This document shows positions 1 to 9,256 of a DNA stretch of 35,115 bases, one piece after another. A program made the position numbers and the translations under genes. The notes below the pieces were generated by a model, which worked only from the letters and a program-made list of their open reading frames with translations, ran no database searches and was not told the DNA's origin. Numbering within the stretch: position 1 is the first letter of the stretch; each line of letters opens with the position of its first letter. This DNA is from Verrucomicrobiota bacterium (GTDB lineage: Bacteria > Verrucomicrobiota > Verrucomicrobiia > Limisphaerales > UBA8199): contig JARKQH010000288.1 of assembly GCA_029974925.1 (NCBI GenBank), positions 1-35,115 of the forward strand, written 5' to 3'.

Positions 1-33
1 CCGGCTACCAGCGGGTTTGCGCGTGGTTGGCCG

Positions 34-50
34 CAACTGCGCCGCAGTTG
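34..50. repeat. perfect hyphenated palindrome CAACTGCG-C-CGCAGTTG
   Basis: Eight-base arms are separated by one base, just downstream of the stop of the small minus-strand gene ending at 83. It has no T-run on either side, so it does not look like a classic intrinsic terminator. It could be a protein-binding site or a factor-dependent 3' end. The rest of bases 1-82 holds nothing I can assign. Confidence 0.4.
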
Positions 51-82
51 AAAGGCCAGATGTTCGACGTGCCCCTCCCAAC

Positions 83-571
83 TCAAATCGGAGCCCCCAC
101 CGCATGAAAACTTACCCTCCAACTGCGGAATTTAGGATGAAGAGGGCGCCCCCCCGCACTCACCCCGACAGTCTGCACTTTGCCCCGCGTGAGGCGGTTC
201 CAGCGCTCCATCAGACCGTCCAGGTGCCCCACCCAAAAGGCAGGGACGGCCTGGCTCCAGTTGCGCGGCCGCCCGTCAGCCGGCTTCATCATCTTTGCCG
301 GAGCAGACTCGTTACGCCCTGCCTCGGCCTGCCGAGCGGAGTGGTCCTTGCTTGGAATCCGGCCTGCCCGTCCCGGCTCCGCGGCCTGGTTTGTCACCAC
401 GATGCCCACCGTCTGAGATCGGGCCTGCGGCATCGAATCGTGGACCGAAACCGGCAACGGCTTTACCTCCGCCGCCCGCAATGCCACTCCCCACAGCACG
501 AACGTCAAGACGCCGACCGCGAGCCATTTGCGCCTCCGTGAGGGCGAGCGGGATGGATGCCGCATGCGCAT
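83..571 (-). CDS. small secreted protein of unknown function
   Basis: A 162-residue product that I do not recognise. The N-terminus has a basic region (RRRK) followed by a hydrophobic stretch (LAVGVLTFVLWGVAL) and an Ala-rich likely signal peptidase site near RAAEV, so it is probably exported. The rest is basic and low in recognisable motifs. It starts 13 nt after the stop of the large secreted protein upstream (585-4967) on the same strand and could be its operon partner. The start could be either of two Met codons two residues apart. Competing ORFs in the same region lack a signal peptide. Reality as a gene is likely but not certain. Confidence 0.55.
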   Translation of the reverse strand: MRMRHPSRSPSRRRKWLAVGVLTFVLWGVALRAAEVKPLPVSVHDSMPQARSQTVGIVVTNQAAEPGRAGRIPSKDHSARQAEAGRNESAPAKMMKPADGRPRNWSQAVPAFWVGHLDGLMERWNRLTRGKVQTVGVSAGGRPLHPKFRSWRVSFHAVGAPI

Positions 572-584
572 TCTGCCGGGTCAA

Positions 585-3500
585 TTACGGTTCGAGCCGG
601 GCGCGGTAGAAACGACAGCACTGGGTTGCGGGTGCCGGGTCCACAAACAAAAAGGGCAGCGTGGGCGGGCGGGTGGTGCAGAGGGTCACCCAGTCCAGCA
701 GGTTCGAGGAAGTCTGGACCTCATAGTCGGGCCCTGCCGCGCCCGCAAGGAGAAAGGAGAACCTGCCCGCCGGGTCCAAACCCGGCGCGTGCAATGCGAG
801 TGGAGGCGGGGGGAGCACCACCACCCAGAAACTTTGCGTGGCACTCAAACCCGCCCCGCCGCCGGTTACCACCTGCAACCGCGGTGCCTGGACCGGCTCA
901 CCTTCTCTGGCGGTGTAATACACCAGACCGTCTGCCGTCGTCTGGGTCGCATAAACCCTTACGGACAACCGGCCGTCGGTCTCCAGCGCGCCTCGGGCGG
1001 CGGCCGTGAGCGGCACAGCCGTCACTTCTCCGGCGCGGGGCGTCCAGGTGGCCAAGGGGGGGCCGGACGCTGGTTTGTTCGCCCACGTCAGTGTGGTCTC
1101 ACCCCAAGCATTGCCCGCCACCGCCACCGCGTGGATGCCGGGGAGAATGGCGTCGCTGGAGTGCAGGCGGAGCTCCGCCCCGTCCACCCACCCCGGGATT
1201 TCGAACAGGTCAAAGCGCAGGAAACTTTCACGGCTCAGGCCCGCAGTGGCACTCTGCTTCACCACAAGGTGGGGTTGGGTGCCATAATTGGCATTGGGAT
1301 AACCGTCGAGAACATAGGCGTCCGCTTCGCATGGAACCTGGGTGTGCCACCCCTCCTGCGTGACCACCACCGTGAAGAGATTGCTGGTGCCGGCCATCTC
1401 GCGGGGCGGCCGCCACGACAGCAGGCCTTGGATTGGGTCCATGGCCGCGTCCGCCGGGGCGCTGGCGAGGCTGAACCGCAAGGACTGGGGCGGGACGTTC
1501 GGATCGAAGGCACGGTTGGTGACCCATAGCGTCGTTCCGGCGATGACCGATTGGCCGGCCACCGGGAGCAAACCGGGCGGGGACAAGAGGGGCGGGGCGG
1601 TGGCCGTGGCCTCGTTGCTGGCGGACGATTCGCCCGCGGCATTGGTGGCCACGACCCGATAGGCGTAGCTCGATCCCGCCGTTAGATTCGTATCCGTGAA
1701 GAAAGAAGCATCCCTGTCCAGCATGGCAATTCCCAAGTAGCCCCCTTCGGCGGCCGGGCGGCGCTCGACCCTGTAGCCGGTCTCGTTGGTGGCGGGGTCG
1801 GTCCACCGTAATCTAATCTGACACGGGGGTGCCGCCACCGCCACCAAGCCGGTCGGTGCGGCGGGGCGGGTCTCGGGCGCGCTCACCATGACCCGCACCG
1901 GTTCGGAAACCGCCTCGGCGCCGAGTGCATCAACCGCCCTGGCCGTGAGAAAGTACTCGCCCGGCTCCGCGAGGTCCCACACCACGGCATACGGGGGATC
2001 AGTTGCCACCCCCAAGAAGGCGGTATTGGCAAAAAACCGGACCTGGCTGATGCCATCGCTGTCGGAGGCGGATGCGGCGACGGTGATGCGGGCGGGGGTG
2101 AAGAACATCGCGCCGTTGGGCGGGTTGGTGATCTGCACGGCGGGCAATTGCGCGGGAAGATACGCCCTCCGCAGCTCATTCTCGAGGGCCACCCTTTCGA
2201 CATCCGACAGCGCCCGGCTGAAAATCAACACCTCGGCCAGATCGCCGGGGAAAAAGGTGCTGGCGGCACCCCGCCCGAGGTACGCGGCATTGACCGAGCC
2301 ATTGATGGCGGGGAGTTTGCCGGGCACGCTCATCACCAGGCGGCCATCCACGTAGAGACGGTCCGTGGTGCCGTCGTGGATGCCGACCGTGAGCGTGTAA
2401 CTGCCGCCGAGGCTGGCCGGGCGGTTGTATTTGATCAGGTTGCCGGTTTGGGTTGTGCCGAAGCGCATCACGACGTTGGTTTGAAACGGGCTCAGATAGG
2501 TCCAGCCCCAAGAGACGGTTTCATCCCAGAAAAGGGGGGCGTAATTGCCCTGATTGACGCCGGGGTCGCGGCTGGCATGGTTGGCGGAAACGAGAACCAT
2601 CGTCATGCCAGTCCAGCCGTTGATGGGGAGGGTGAAATTGAGGAAATCGTTCACCCCGTCGAACCGGACAACGGGCTTGCCGTTCAGCGCGTTGGGCACC
2701 CACGTGGGCTGGCTGGCGGCCGTCCCCTGGCTGGCATGGCGCTGGTGGCCGGATTGGTCCGCCCACTGCGACACAGCGCCCCCATTGAGCGTCACCCCCG
2801 CATCGGCCCGGACCCGGAAAGCCAGGTCTGGCGTGGGCAGCGTGGCGGCGGGCGTGGTGGCATGGACCGGCAGGCTCATTGGCGAATGGTTGCCGGCTGC
2901 GTCAAAGGCCCTCACGGTGTAACGATAGGTCGTTTCGGGGACCAGGCCAAAGTCCAGAAACGCCAGCGCGGCGGATGTGCCCACTTCCAACTGGTCGCGG
3001 TAAATCCGGTAGCCGGCCACGCCGGTGTCGTCCGTGGCGGGAGTCCAGCGCAACGAGACGCTTCGCGGCGTGGTGCCACTCACCTGCAGGCCGGCCGGCA
3101 CGGCTGGCGCCTGGATGTCCGGGCTGGAAAAAGAAGCCGAAAGGTTTCGAATCCGGATGTTGCGGAAGCGCGCCACGGCCCCGGCGGGCCACTCCGCCAC
3201 CGTCGAGTGCACCTGCAAGGCGATCCTTCCCGTGGGAGCAAGCCGGACCTGGCTGTCCTGGTAGTCTTTAATCTTGACACCGTTGATCCACGTGATGATG
3301 TGGGGCGGATTGTTGGTCACCTGGACGCGGAAGGTGTTCCAGCCCGCTGGATTCCAGATGGCGGGCCAATTGCTGGCGTTGAAGCAGGCAGGATTCCCCT
3401 GAATGGAATTGGTGCCGGTTAGAGTGAAATCCCAGAACCCCTGGTTGCCGATGCCTTCCAAATAAATGCCGCCCATGGGATTGTTGGGCTGATAATCAAT

Positions 3501-4967
3501 CGTGACCTGGTAAGCCCGGCCGCTGGCATCCGTGCGGGTAAAAAAGCCCGTATCCACGCCCCAATCCGGCCAGACCTCAAAGATGGCCTCAAAATCCCCG
3601 AAGCTTTGATCCGTGCAGAGCAGGCCGCCATTGCCGCTGCCCGGCGGAAGCTGCTGGCCGACGATGGCGCCGTTCTCGACCGTCCACAACCCGCCGGTGG
3701 CATGCCATCCGCTCAGGTTTGTGCCGGTGTCCAACCGGATCCAAACACTGTCGTTGCGCCAGAAATCGGCGTGGTAGGTGGGACCGTCCTTGTTCCAAAT
3801 CTTGCTCACCAGGTCCGGGTCCCCATCTCCATCCACGTCGCCCACACACGCGTCGTGCCACCCCGGATTGTCCTCCTGGATGACCCGCGGTTCAAACAGC
3901 GGGGGTGTCCCCCCCTGGTTCACCCAGATCACCCCCCGCTCTTTCAGCCCCCGAGGCTTCATCGGCAGCTTTCCCTGCGCCACCATGTAAGTGTCCGGGT
4001 CTTCCTGTTCTCCGGCAAAAATGTCCAAATCCCCGTCTCCGTCAAAATCCGCCACCGCCAGCGAGTGGAAGGATCCTGTCCCTTCCACACTGCCGGGAGA
4101 GGTTGGCGGGTCGGTCAGCCCGTAGCGCGTCCAATGGGTCCCTCCCCCATCGTTTCGCACCCAATAGACGTGGCTGTAGCCGGTGTCGCAGTCGCTGTAC
4201 ACGATGTCCTGGTCCCCATCTCCGTCCAGGTCCACCACCCAACTGCGAATGCTGGTGCCATAGGAGGCGTTGGGAATTTCCAGGTGCGGCCAGGGGTGGG
4301 CGGCCCACGCGCCCACGCCGGTGCCCGGATTGGCATACCACTTCCCTGCGATCACCAGGTCGAGGTCCCCATCCCCGTCCAAATCGCCCACGCCACGGGG
4401 TGCAACTCCTCCGTGATGCCCCACCCCCTGCGCCACCAGGTTGCTGGCCAGCCCCTGCGCCGAGTCGAACCAGGCCAGCGTGTTGCCATCAAACACCACG
4501 AGGTCATCCCGCCCATCTCCGTTCACGTCAGCGCCCAGCAGATCGTGCCCCGAGCCGCCAAAAGCATTCACCACCCAGGGGCTGTCCGGATTCTGACGCA
4601 GCGTTCCAGGGTTCTTGAACCACACCGAGCTGAACACCAGGTCAGTCCAACCGTCGTCGTCCACGTCCACCGCCGCCGCTCCCAAACCCTGCGGCAGTGC
4701 CGCACTGTCATTGATCAAGTGCGGGACCCACACCGCATCGCTGCGCCGCTCGTACCACCAGAAACCATGCGCGTCCCGCCGCGACAGGGCGCAGTCCCAA
4801 TCCCCGTCCCCGTCCAAGTCTGCCAAGGGAATGCCCGCCGTTCCCCAGTTGGTTCCGGGCAAGGGGTTGCAGATCGAAAAATGGGTGAACTGGACCTCCG
4901 CCTTCAGCAGCATGCCGGCGCACAAAGAGACGCCCAAGACCAGCCACCTTGAAACCGAATGAATCAT
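585..4967 (-). CDS. giant secreted modular protein: FG-GAP/VCBS, DUF1080, FN3, LamG-like, Ig-like, DNRLRE
   Basis: About 1460 residues. The ORF track starts 40 codons earlier, but that extension runs through a strong intergenic hairpin. The Met of MIHSVSRWLVLG begins a clear signal peptide, so I place the start at 4967. Modules in order: about seven FG-GAP/VCBS calcium-binding loops of the DxDGDGDxD kind (36-392); a DUF1080/3-keto-disaccharide hydrolase-like jelly roll (407-609) with LSGWH and FRNIRIRNL; a fibronectin type III domain (622-700); a LamG-like domain (709-935) with WADQSG and VRFDGVNDFLNF; an Ig-like domain (942-1029); a second FN3 (1036-1119); a putative-Ig/cadherin-like segment (1126-1206); a DNRLRE domain (1209-1366) with ESFLRFDL; and a C-terminal tail, YEVQTSSNLLDWV to CCRFYRARL. 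It is probably a surface or secreted carbohydrate-binding protein. The substrate and any catalytic activity are unknown. The LamG-Ig block and the tail resemble those of the next gene. Confidence 0.88.
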   Translation of the reverse strand: MIHSVSRWLVLGVSLCAGMLLKAEVQFTHFSICNPLPGTNWGTAGIPLADLDGDGDWDCALSRRDAHGFWWYERRSDAVWVPHLINDSAALPQGLGAAAVDVDDDGWTDLVFSSVWFKNPGTLRQNPDSPWVVNAFGGSGHDLLGADVNGDGRDDLVVFDGNTLAWFDSAQGLASNLVAQGVGHHGGVAPRGVGDLDGDGDLDLVIAGKWYANPGTGVGAWAAHPWPHLEIPNASYGTSIRSWVVDLDGDGDQDIVYSDCDTGYSHVYWVRNDGGGTHWTRYGLTDPPTSPGSVEGTGSFHSLAVADFDGDGDLDIFAGEQEDPDTYMVAQGKLPMKPRGLKERGVIWVNQGGTPPLFEPRVIQEDNPGWHDACVGDVDGDGDPDLVSKIWNKDGPTYHADFWRNDSVWIRLDTGTNLSGWHATGGLWTVENGAIVGQQLPPGSGNGGLLCTDQSFGDFEAIFEVWPDWGVDTGFFTRTDASGRAYQVTIDYQPNNPMGGIYLEGIGNQGFWDFTLTGTNSIQGNPACFNASNWPAIWNPAGWNTFRVQVTNNPPHIITWINGVKIKDYQDSQVRLAPTGRIALQVHSTVAEWPAGAVARFRNIRIRNLSASFSSPDIQAPAVPAGLQVSGTTPRSVSLRWTPATDDTGVAGYRIYRDQLEVGTSAALAFLDFGLVPETTYRYTVRAFDAAGNHSPMSLPVHATTPAATLPTPDLAFRVRADAGVTLNGGAVSQWADQSGHQRHASQGTAASQPTWVPNALNGKPVVRFDGVNDFLNFTLPINGWTGMTMVLVSANHASRDPGVNQGNYAPLFWDETVSWGWTYLSPFQTNVVMRFGTTQTGNLIKYNRPASLGGSYTLTVGIHDGTTDRLYVDGRLVMSVPGKLPAINGSVNAAYLGRGAASTFFPGDLAEVLIFSRALSDVERVALENELRRAYLPAQLPAVQITNPPNGAMFFTPARITVAASASDSDGISQVRFFANTAFLGVATDPPYAVVWDLAEPGEYFLTARAVDALGAEAVSEPVRVMVSAPETRPAAPTGLVAVAAPPCQIRLRWTDPATNETGYRVERRPAAEGGYLGIAMLDRDASFFTDTNLTAGSSYAYRVVATNAAGESSASNEATATAPPLLSPPGLLPVAGQSVIAGTTLWVTNRAFDPNVPPQSLRFSLASAPADAAMDPIQGLLSWRPPREMAGTSNLFTVVVTQEGWHTQVPCEADAYVLDGYPNANYGTQPHLVVKQSATAGLSRESFLRFDLFEIPGWVDGAELRLHSSDAILPGIHAVAVAGNAWGETTLTWANKPASGPPLATWTPRAGEVTAVPLTAAARGALETDGRLSVRVYATQTTADGLVYYTAREGEPVQAPRLQVVTGGGAGLSATQSFWVVVLPPPPLALHAPGLDPAGRFSFLLAGAAGPDYEVQTSSNLLDWVTLCTTRPPTLPFLFVDPAPATQCCRFYRARLEP

Positions 4968-5002
4968 GTTCACGAGATTGCGTTCGAATCTGCCTTGTCC
5001 AC

Positions 5003-5029
5003 GCGGGGCGGCGCCGGAGGCCGCCCCGC
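5003..5029 (-). terminator. strong 10-bp GC hairpin between two secreted-protein genes
   Basis: GCGGGGCGGC and GCCGCCCCGC pair perfectly around a 7-nt loop. The hairpin lies after the stop of the 979-residue gene (5138) and before the start of the 1460-residue gene (4967). There is no T-run, so it is either a factor-dependent terminator, an mRNA-stabilising 3' stem or an attenuator. It argues against the longer ORF start at 5087. Confidence 0.5.
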
Positions 5030-5137
5030 TCCCAGCCTTTGACACAAGCAGCGCCGCCCTGTGGGTGGCTCCGGCTGCTCCGAACAACCTGTTTCAACGT
5101 GTTGCCGGGCCGCCCCATGGGGCCGAATCCGAACGGG

Positions 5138-8077
5138 CTACTTCTTCAATCGAAGATACTTCGGCCCCTCGCTCAAGGGCAAGGTCACGGTCATCTGATC
5201 GCCGACCTGGACCGGTGTCTGGCTGACCGCTGACCAGGACGGCGCGTTCAGATTGTCGCACGATTCCAGCGTATAGTCAGTCGCGGCGGCAGGCCAGGAG
5301 ACGATGACATTGCCGCCCTCGCGGGCCACCGCCAAGGCCGGCGGCGGCGGTGCGGTGGGATCACTCAAGTCCTCCCCGACCGCCAGGTAAAAATCATCCA
5401 TCCAGAAACCGCCGTTGGGGGGATTGCTGACGGACTGCAAAATGGTGCGGATGTAGAGCCGGATCAGCGGGTTGGCGGCGACGCCATGGTAAAAGCTGAA
5501 GGTCATATTGCCTGACCAGTCCACCGGGGTGATGTTCGCATGTTCACCGCCCTGGATGTACATCTTCCATGTGTCGGTGGCATTGTTGACAACCATCCAT
5601 AACTTGTACCACACGTCCGACCGGAACGCCTGGCTGTTGGTCCGAAGCGTCCCGCCATCCAAAACGGCGAGGTAGGGATTGGCGAGGTTGTTACCCGTGT
5701 AACGGCGGCCTTGCACCTCGAAGGCGCTCTCCTCGGCATACCCAAACGCCGGCTCATCCGAGAACCCGAACTTGATGTCATCCCGGCTCCAGGTGGTCGA
5801 AGCGGCGCGGAAAAACAACGTGCGGGTCTCGCCTTCGGGAACAAGGGCCGGGAAGGAAAGCGTCTGATTGGCCTTGGCCAGGCGGAGCACCTTGTTGGTG
5901 GGATTTCCACCGGCAAAGGTTGTGGGGTCCAGGCGGACCGAGTCATCGGGGAACGCCCCAGACCACTCGCCTTGGAACAGCAGCGGAGCCAGTTGGCGGC
6001 CCTCGAAGTTTTCCAGCAGCGTGAAGCCCGCGGCCGCGCGGCCAAATACGAACACCGGCGCCGAATAGTTGAACAACCCGTCATTGTCCGTAGCTTTGGC
6101 CGTGATCATGTGCGCGCCGGGTCCGACGTTGTTCCACTCCACACTCCAGGGCGCCTCGGTGGCGGTGCCGATCAGGGTGCTGCCATCAAAGAACTCGACC
6201 TGCGTGATCGTGCCGTCCGCGTCCGACCCACTCGCCGTGAGGGTGAGGCTGGAGGGCAACACCAAGTCGGTGTTGTCGGCGGGCGTGGTGAGCGCCACCT
6301 CGGGTTGCGCCTTGGCCCAGTACTTCGCCTGCAGGTAGGTGTCCAGGTCCGCCAGTTCGCCGCTGGACAAGGCGTTGGTATAGACGAGAATCTCCTGAAT
6401 TTCCCCGCGGAGATAGGTGTAGAAGCTGCTGAAGAACCCCCGGCCGATGTTCCCCCGATTCCCATCAATGCCGGCGGTCATGGGGGCCTTGCCGCTTACC
6501 GTCACCGCCAGCACGCCGTTGGTGTAGAGGGTCTCGGTTGGACCGTCCTTGACGACCACGGTGCGGGTGTAGTTCCGCACCAGGGAGGCCGGGCGCTGCA
6601 GCGCCGGTCCCGGATAGTTCGGGCTGCCGGACTGGCTGCTTGTCGTGCCAATTCGCCAGGTTGCGGAGTCTTGAAAAACGCCGAGGTTCATGCCGCCCCA
6701 CCCCGCCGATTCGTTCCAGTAAAGGACGGCGCAACCTTCGCCCGCCGCGCCCGTCGTTTGGGGCGAGGTGTTGTTTCCCACCGCCACCAGCGTCAACCCG
6801 GTCAGGTCGTTGACCGGCATGGCGAAAGTCAAATGATTGCTGACGCCGTCAAAATAGAGGGCCGGCATGCCGTTGCCCCCGGTGATCAACCGGGGCCGCG
6901 CCGTGGCCACAGGCTGTACGGCATGCCGTTCGAAGCCGGACTGGTCGGCCCACACCGAGACCCCCCCCTCGGCGGTCGTGACCCCCGCGTCCGCCTTGTA
7001 CCACAGGCCCAATCCGCTCAACACCGGCCCATCTTCTGGAGACGCATAGTTCACGCGAATCACCACGCGCTCCGATACCGCCCACGCGCCCTCGGTGTCC
7101 GTCGCCCTGGCGGTCAATCCGTATGCCCCGCCGGACACCCCGCTCCAAGTGACACTGTAGGGCGGAGTCGAGTCGGTACCGATCGGGACGCCGTTGGCGA
7201 AAAACTCCACCTGCGCAATACTGCCATCGTCGGCGGCGTCCGCCGTGACGGTGATGTCCGCCGGAGCGGTGAACACGGCCAGGTTGGCCGGACTCGTGAT
7301 GCTCACGGTGGGCCGTTGATTGGCCAGGTATTTGTTGTAAAGATAGGTTTCCACAGTTTCCCGCTCGGTTTCGGACAAGGCCCGCGTGTAAACCAGAACC
7401 TCGAGGAGGTCCCCCGCGAAATAGGTGTTGTAGCCCCGCCCGAGGTAGCCATTGTCCGCCACGCCGGCGAGCGGATAGTTCTTGTATTCCAGACGCAGGG
7501 CTTCCGCCCGGTCCACAAACAAGGTCTCCACCTCCGTGTTCTTGATAAGGGTGGTCAGCGTGGGGGCCGACCCAATCGAGGCCGGCCGCGCATACCGGCA
7601 GTTGTTGCCGGAGGAGGTGGTGCCAAACCGCCAGTTGACATTGGTCTGAAACACGCCGAGAAACACCCACCCCCAACTGGCCGTTTCATTCCAGAAAATG
7701 GCCGGGCAATCCGAATAGCTGGTGCCGCCATTCTGCGCCGCCGAATTGTTGTTGCCCACCAGAATGAGGCTTACGCCCTCCAGCCCGTTGATCGGGATGC
7801 TGAAATTCAGGAAGTCGTTGACTCCGTCAAAGCGGACGGCCGGTTTCCCGAGGCTGGAGGTGATCAATACCGGTTGATTCGGGGCGCTGTCCTGGCTGCT
7901 GTGATGGCTCTGGCCGGACTGGTCGGCCCAGGTTTGCACCCCGTCGCCGTTCAACGTCAGGCCTGCATCGCTCCGCAGCCACAGCGTCAGGCCGTCCGTG
8001 GGAATTTGGGCGCCGGCGCGGTAACTTCCGCCGAGAGCCAGCGCCAGGAGGCTTGCGAGGATGATTTTGGTTTTCAT
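5138..8077 (-). CDS. secreted double LamG-like/Ig-like protein
   Basis: 979 residues with a signal peptide (MKTKIILASLLALALGGSYRAGAQ). Modules: LamG-like 1 (about 26-246; LRSDAGLTLNGDGV, VRFDGVNDFLNF), Ig-like 1 (256-339; VSITSPANLAVF), LamG-like 2 (356-579; YKADAGVTTAEGGV), Ig-like 2 (589-676; LTTPADNTDLV), a beta-rich region ending in FWMDDFYLAVG (679-899) that may be a third jelly roll, and a C-terminal tail (920-979) with DYTLESCDNLNAPSW and YLRLKK. LamG 1 plus Ig 1 is clearly paralogous to the LamG-Ig part of the downstream gene, which points to internal and tandem duplication. It probably binds carbohydrate or another surface ligand outside the cell. No catalytic residues are identifiable. 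I see no Shine-Dalgarno sequence before the ATG. Confidence 0.88.
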   Translation of the reverse strand: MKTKIILASLLALALGGSYRAGAQIPTDGLTLWLRSDAGLTLNGDGVQTWADQSGQSHHSSQDSAPNQPVLITSSLGKPAVRFDGVNDFLNFSIPINGLEGVSLILVGNNNSAAQNGGTSYSDCPAIFWNETASWGWVFLGVFQTNVNWRFGTTSSGNNCRYARPASIGSAPTLTTLIKNTEVETLFVDRAEALRLEYKNYPLAGVADNGYLGRGYNTYFAGDLLEVLVYTRALSETERETVETYLYNKYLANQRPTVSITSPANLAVFTAPADITVTADAADDGSIAQVEFFANGVPIGTDSTPPYSVTWSGVSGGAYGLTARATDTEGAWAVSERVVIRVNYASPEDGPVLSGLGLWYKADAGVTTAEGGVSVWADQSGFERHAVQPVATARPRLITGGNGMPALYFDGVSNHLTFAMPVNDLTGLTLVAVGNNTSPQTTGAAGEGCAVLYWNESAGWGGMNLGVFQDSATWRIGTTSSQSGSPNYPGPALQRPASLVRNYTRTVVVKDGPTETLYTNGVLAVTVSGKAPMTAGIDGNRGNIGRGFFSSFYTYLRGEIQEILVYTNALSSGELADLDTYLQAKYWAKAQPEVALTTPADNTDLVLPSSLTLTASGSDADGTITQVEFFDGSTLIGTATEAPWSVEWNNVGPGAHMITAKATDNDGLFNYSAPVFVFGRAAAGFTLLENFEGRQLAPLLFQGEWSGAFPDDSVRLDPTTFAGGNPTNKVLRLAKANQTLSFPALVPEGETRTLFFRAASTTWSRDDIKFGFSDEPAFGYAEESAFEVQGRRYTGNNLANPYLAVLDGGTLRTNSQAFRSDVWYKLWMVVNNATDTWKMYIQGGEHANITPVDWSGNMTFSFYHGVAANPLIRLYIRTILQSVSNPPNGGFWMDDFYLAVGEDLSDPTAPPPPALAVAREGGNVIVSWPAAATDYTLESCDNLNAPSWSAVSQTPVQVGDQMTVTLPLSEGPKYLRLKK

Positions 8078-8221
8078 ATCATAATGCAGTGTTGGTGTTT
8101 TGTGGGTTGATGCGTAACGAACTCAAAAGGGGCGCCGCCGGCAGGCCCGGCCCGTGAGGCGACCGGGGCCGAAACAAGTCCGGCTCGATTCAAGGTCAAT
8201 CATGATTCAATCTGCCGCCGG

Positions 8222-8237
8222 CCGGCCGGGTGGCCGG
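8222..8237 (-). terminator. GC-rich hairpin just after the pseudopilin stop
   Basis: CCGGCC-GGGT-GGCCGG sits a few bases past the TAG of the pseudopilin gene and can be lengthened by outer GCCG/CGGC pairs. It has no T-run. The remaining spacer to the next gene (8078-8213) contains a perfect AATCATGATT palindrome at 8198-8207 but no convincing -35/-10 pair. Confidence 0.4.
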
Positions 8238-8242
8238 AGCGG

Positions 8243-9109
8243 CTAGTTCTTTCTCGCGGTGGTCCGCTCCCACAGCCAGCCCATGTCATTCGGCGCCGAT
8301 CCGCCCCGCGAATAGGTACCGCCCCGGTTCACCGGTTTGAGGGTGGCGGCATCCCGCCACTTGTGGATCTCCGCATGGCCGTCGGCGAAGGTCAGTCCCC
8401 CCGCTCCCCCGTGATAGCTGGCGGGGCAGTCGTTGACGACGTTGTCATTGAGCATGCCGAAGAAACCGTCATTAATGCTGTCCTCCCGCTCGTCCAGGAT
8501 CACCCACAAGTTCACCGGGGGAGGCCGGATGATGTCGGACAGTTTCTTGTAGCTGTAATAATCCGGTTTGTTGAAGCCCTCGTTGCCAGCGCCGACCACG
8601 TAGCTATTCATCGCGACACTGCGCACCCGCGGACCGAGACCCTCGACCACGCTCTGATCCGCGGGGCATTTGTAGATGGCCGGGCTCTTCGTATAAGGCC
8701 CCAGGACCGATTTCATCAAGAGCACAGTGTTGGTGTTGTCGCGGTTGCTGGCGTTGTAATCCATCATCCCGTCCACCCAGCCGTAGCCTTTCTGGCCGGC
8801 GGCGTTGACCCCCCACTGGTTGTTGGGCGGCAGCGTGCCATTGTGATCGTCCGCGTACAGGATCCAGGCGAGGGTCAGTTGTTTGAGGTGGTTCATGCAG
8901 TAAATGCCCTGCGCCCTGACCTTGGCCTTGGAAAGGACCGGGAGCAGCATCGCAGCGAGGATTGCGATGATTGCAACCACCACCAACAGCTCGATCAGCG
9001 TGAAGCCGCGCGGGCCCGCCCTCCAGACGCGGGTGCCTGAACGACCTTGGAACCATGTCTCCGGCCTCGAGACCGGTGTTAGACAACGTGTGAGTTTATT
9101 CTTTTCCAT
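8243..9109 (-). CDS. type II secretion pseudopilin / prepilin-like protein with H-X9-DG motif
   Basis: 288 residues. After a 35-residue basic leader comes the class III prepilin cleavage site RG^[22 protein letters not shown], with the conserved Glu at +5 (E40) and a single N-terminal helix. The C-terminal part contains [12 protein letters not shown], a His, nine residues and Asp-Gly, which is the H-X9-DG signature of the pseudopilin-like families very expanded in Planctomycetota, Verrucomicrobiota and Lentisphaerota. The product should be processed by a prepilin peptidase and assembled at the inner membrane or periplasm. No other secretion genes are nearby, and in these phyla such genes are scattered singly. 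A palindrome at 9257-9276 lies about 150 nt upstream. Confidence 0.9.
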   Translation of the reverse strand: MEKNKLTRCLTPVSRPETWFQGRSGTRVWRAGPRGFTLIELLVVVAIIAILAAMLLPVLSKAKVRAQGIYCMNHLKQLTLAWILYADDHNGTLPPNNQWGVNAAGQKGYGWVDGMMDYNASNRDNTNTVLLMKSVLGPYTKSPAIYKCPADQSVVEGLGPRVRSVAMNSYVVGAGNEGFNKPDYYSYKKLSDIIRPPPVNLWVILDEREDSINDGFFGMLNDNVVNDCPASYHGGAGGLTFADGHAEIHKWRDAATLKPVNRGGTYSRGGSAPNDMGWLWERTTARKN

Positions 9110-9256
9110 GATCGGCTCTTCTCATCAACCGTCATTTCCACTGTTTGGTGCCGGGCCGCCGGGGGCCCTCGTGCCGCAACCCGTAAGCCCCCGGCGAACC
9201 GCAGCCCTGCGACATCACTCTACCGTGCCAGCTTAGCGCCGGCCCGGCATTTGCCT

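Noticed and set aside
3606-4952. Long plus-strand ORF of 448 residues
   Set aside because: It is antisense to the FG-GAP region, has His/Pro-rich composition with no domain pattern, and is a shadow of the GC-rich real gene.
4968-5087. N-terminal extension of the 1500-residue ORF
   Set aside because: Lies over a strong intergenic hairpin and ahead of a proper signal peptide at MIHSVSRW.
5711-8110. Plus-strand ORF of 799 residues
   Set aside because: Antisense mirror of the double LamG protein; no start signal, motif or signal peptide.
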